From the NCBI GenBank assembly GCA_913055635.1, contig CAJXLK010000003.1:77959-141958 (forward strand): DNA of 64,000 nucleotides. Reading direction: 5' to 3'. The notes beneath the pieces were generated by a model. That model was given only the letters and a program-made list of their open reading frames with translations. It was not told the DNA's origin and made no database searches. The position numbers were made by a program, and so were the translations under genes. The stretch comes from an uncultured Bacteroidota bacterium. GTDB lineage: Bacteria > Bacteroidota > Bacteroidia > Bacteroidales > UBA12077. Of the stretch, positions 62,148-64,000 are shown piece after piece (positions within the stretch are counted from its first letter, which is position 1; each line of letters opens with the position of its first letter).

Positions 62148-62322
62148 CCCGGGGAATTTTTGGGGTTTGGCGTATCAACTGAAGTATTCCCAAAGACGCT
62201 CATCTTATCTGACTGCTGCACCAGATTTTTGGCTGCCAGCGATTTTTTTGCCCGATCCTTGTGCCTTGATCACCGGCTTTTTCTGTCCTGTCTTTCCTCC
62301 ACTCCCGTTTCAGAATGAAACA

Positions 62323-62510
62323 ACTCCCTTCTCCATCCTTCCTTCTACTCCCTCCTTCCTTCTTCTCTCCCTACTTCTTTTCTCCTTACTTCTCCTCTCC
62401 TTACTCCCTTCTTCTCTCCTTACTCCCTACTTCTTCTTCCTACTTCTTCTCTCCTTACTCCCTACTTCTTTACTCCCTACTTCTTTACTCCCTACTTCTT
62501 CTTCGCTTCT
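62323..62510. repeat. Pyrimidine-tract array overlapping a methyltransferase stop codon
   Basis: About 190 bases of almost pure C/T on the + strand, built from TACTCCCTACTTCTT-type units. Three identical 15-base units lie at 62456-62470, 62471-62485 and 62486-62500. The stop codon of the reverse-strand gene (62492-62494) is inside the last perfect unit. Confidence 0.9.
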
Positions 62511-63319
62511 CCCACGAAAATGAAGTATTTGCGGCGTTTGTTCAACAGCAGGATGTTGATCTTCACCTGCATAAATATAAAAATTTTGAATTTCAGATAG
62601 TTGAACCAGGAGCTGAAATTTCTCCTTGAAATCCAATGCCCGAAACCTTTGTAGCCTTTTTTGATCGACTCGGTGATGTCTTCCTTTCGGTTGACCACCA
62701 GGTTGTTTTCCTCGAAGGTTTTCATATAGTGGCTTTCGGTCCAGTGGTGGAAGTTCATCTTTCTCTTCCAGCGCTCGAGGATGCCGCGGTGCTGGTAGGA
62801 ACGGGAAAGGATGTCGGCAATCAGAAAAGTTCCGTTGGGCTTAAGTACCCGATGAATCTCCTGCATGAATTTGTGCTTTTCCGGGTAGTGGAAGGCGCTT
62901 TCAATGCACAACAACACATCCACTGAATCATCGGCGATTTTTTCCAGTTGCTGGGCATCATCCACCATGAATTCCAGGTTGTGGTGGGAGCCGTTGATGG
63001 AATGGGCCAGCTCGATGTTGTTTGAGTTGATATCCACCCCGGTCATTTGGGCCGGATTGTAGTTTTCATAGATGTAAAGGCTCTGAGTGCCATTTCCACA
63101 GCCCACTTCCAGAACATTCTGGTTATCCAGCTTCTCCACATGCGACAAACAGTGACGGGTCAGATTGACCTGTCGATCTTCCAGTGATTCATTATGCTGC
63201 CTGAAAAAGGGGTAATGCAACATGAGCAGCTTGCGGAACAACTGCCGGTAGGTCTGGTTGATCGAATGGTAGTAATCCTGCGTGGAGTTTCCTGTTTCTA
63301 TGAGCGTTGAGTTTGCCAT
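62492..63319 (-). CDS. Class I SAM-dependent methyltransferase (sterol/MMT-like group)
   Basis: 275 residues. Motif I is VLEVGCGNGTQSLYI (~68-82), followed by MTGVDINSNNIELA. The VDVLLCIESAFHYPEKHKFMQEIHRVLKPNGTFLIADI stretch is typical of small-molecule methyltransferases of the phosphoethanolamine/sterol/mycinamicin type. The basic C-terminal region (KFKIFIFMQVKINILLLNKRRKYFIF) is unusual and could sit at the membrane. The last residues (AKKK) and the stop codon come from the pyrimidine-tract array, so the natural C-terminus may have been trimmed or altered by the repeat. The substrate is unknown. Confidence 0.82.
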   Translation of the reverse strand: MANSTLIETGNSTQDYYHSINQTYRQLFRKLLMLHYPFFRQHNESLEDRQVNLTRHCLSHVEKLDNQNVLEVGCGNGTQSLYIYENYNPAQMTGVDINSNNIELAHSINGSHHNLEFMVDDAQQLEKIADDSVDVLLCIESAFHYPEKHKFMQEIHRVLKPNGTFLIADILSRSYQHRGILERWKRKMNFHHWTESHYMKTFEENNLVVNRKEDITESIKKGYKGFGHWISRRNFSSWFNYLKFKIFIFMQVKINILLLNKRRKYFIFVGEAKKK

Positions 63320-63765
63320 AAAAAATTGTCTTAATTTGTGGGTGGCAAAACTATAAAAATTATGAGATGACCAAGCCTTCTTTAAGGGTCAGTTAACCAG
63401 TGTGTTATTTATAATTGGTCTTTGGAATGCCCGTAAAGGGTTGAATTCATGTGGTGGTCTTGCTTTTGTAGGTGTTTGTCTGAAATTGGGGTCGATTTTA
63501 ATTTTTATTGTATCTATATTGTTCATAAATAATTATTTGGGGTTGCTTTTGCCGAAGGTTATCTTCTGAGGGGTTGGGTTGTTAGAAATTAAAAACCGGA
63601 GCTAATCCTTATCATTAGCAGGATTGTCGGCCCGGTGATATATCTCACCTTTAAAAATTTAATGCTTCTATTTAGTATCCGCTTATGGTTCGGATTTATT
63701 GAGCGCCAATAGAGGCTTTTTCAGTCTTTTCCTCCTCAACCCTATGATGAGGGTGTGGATTTTCT
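63320..63765. other. 446-bp intergenic region
   Basis: AT-rich, flanked by the starts/ends of two reverse-strand genes. It should contain the promoter of the methyltransferase gene, but no convincing -33/-7 pair was identified. No gene was seen. Confidence 0.45.
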
Positions 63766-63782
63766 ACCCCGCTAAGCGGGGT
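63766..63782. repeat. Single 17-bp palindrome supplying a histidine kinase stop codon
   Basis: ACCCCGCTAAGCGGGGT on the + strand (TTA centre in the sense of the reverse-strand gene). The stop TAG of the kinase is 63774-63772. On the + strand it is followed by a run of seven T (63782-63788), so in that direction it has terminator form. Confidence 0.95.
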
Positions 63783-64000
63783 TTTTTTCAGCAAACCAGA
63801 GCGAAAAAACCGAGCCTTTATTTGGTTCGGAATGTACCGTAACCTGGCCGTCGTGTTGGTGCATGATCTGGCGGCATAGGCTGAGACCAATGCCGGAGCC
63901 ACTTTTTTTGGTGGAATAAAAGGGGATGAAGACCTTTTCCAGGTCATTTGGCTCCAAACCCTTGCCATTGTCAGCGATATCAATCCGCAGGTGGCTGTTT
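63772..64000 (-). CDS. Histidine kinase C-terminal fragment (5' end beyond window)
   Basis: The reverse-strand frame is open to the window edge. The 75 visible residues are the end of a HATPase domain: IADNGKGLEPNDLEKVFIPF (G1 and F boxes), then KKSGSGIGLSLCRQIMHQHDG (G2 box) and SEPNKGSVFSLWF. The kinase core upstream, including the phospho-accepting histidine, is out of view. The layout (KKSGSGIGL) resembles NtrY/AtoS-like kinases. The protein ends AEKNPA, where the last two residues and the stop come from the 17-bp palindrome. Confidence 0.85.
   Translation of the reverse strand, partial: NSHLRIDIADNGKGLEPNDLEKVFIPFYSTKKSGSGIGLSLCRQIMHQHDGQVTVHSEPNKGSVFSLWFAEKNPA

Noticed and set aside
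1-64000. tRNA, rRNA, prophage, insertion sequence or conjugative genes
   Set aside because: None was recognised by eye on either strand. A tRNA scan was not possible, so a tRNA could have been missed.

Overview
The window looks like a stretch of chromosome from an anaerobic or facultatively anaerobic Bacteroidota, most likely of the Bacteroidales/Marinilabiliales type. This is inferred from gene content: an 800-residue MacB/FtsX-type ABC permease, an anaerobic sulfatase-maturase-like radical SAM enzyme, NrfHA nitrite reductase, MenG, PAS-rich soluble hybrid histidine kinases, and mostly weak Shine-Dalgarno signals. No rRNA, tRNA, CRISPR array, prophage or transposase gene was seen.

Layout. 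1-4263: the tail of a GH38 alpha-mannosidase-like enzyme, a GH94 phosphorylase and an SGNH esterase. 4407-8702: transketolase, a radical SAM maturase and two tandem single-cluster ferredoxins. 8994-17031: a respiratory/iron block with a five-haem cytochrome c, a Cyc2-like haem-porin fusion, a methyltransferase, a ferritin-like/VIT metal transporter and NrfH-NrfA. 17250-24790: a tricorn-like protease, a small tyrosine phosphatase, an M50 site-2 protease with CBS domains, a Tat-exported Fe-S aldo/keto reductase and a DUF6599-like lipoprotein-sized exported protein. 25142-40043: a storage-glucan block with a GH13-GH133 fused debranching enzyme, a free AMPK-beta-like glycogen-binding module, GlgP, GlgA, GlgB, a dicarboxylate symporter and a polyphosphate glucokinase. 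40199-58250: signalling (three histidine kinases, a lone receiver, a Crp/Fnr regulator, a chemoreceptor) interleaved with an FAD/Fe-S oxidase, a decayed SDR, an AI-2E-type permease, a condensation-type acyltransferase and a zinc-ribbon membrane protein. 58747-64000: MenG, an ABC permease, a methyltransferase and the C-terminus of another histidine kinase.

How the genes fit together. The glycogen block covers glucan synthesis (GlgA), branching (GlgB), phosphorolysis (GlgP), debranching (fused enzyme) and re-phosphorylation of free glucose from polyphosphate (PpgK); no glgC is present here. The cytochrome block would take electrons from menaquinol (MenG makes the quinone) through NrfH to NrfA for nitrite ammonification; the Cyc2-like protein and the iron transporter nearby hint at an iron link, which is inference.

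The most unusual thing is in the non-coding DNA. (1) A 17-bp palindrome, ACCCCGCTTAGCGGGGT, occurs in about 17 near-complete copies plus half copies. In three unrelated genes it supplies the in-frame stop codon, so each protein ends in Pro-Ala-stop. (2) At least six intergenic minisatellite-like arrays, each with its own unit, sit between genes; one overlaps the end of a gene and another abuts a start codon. (3) A roughly 58-bp dispersed element with inverted ends (four to five copies) and a 100-bp element (two copies) are scattered across the window.
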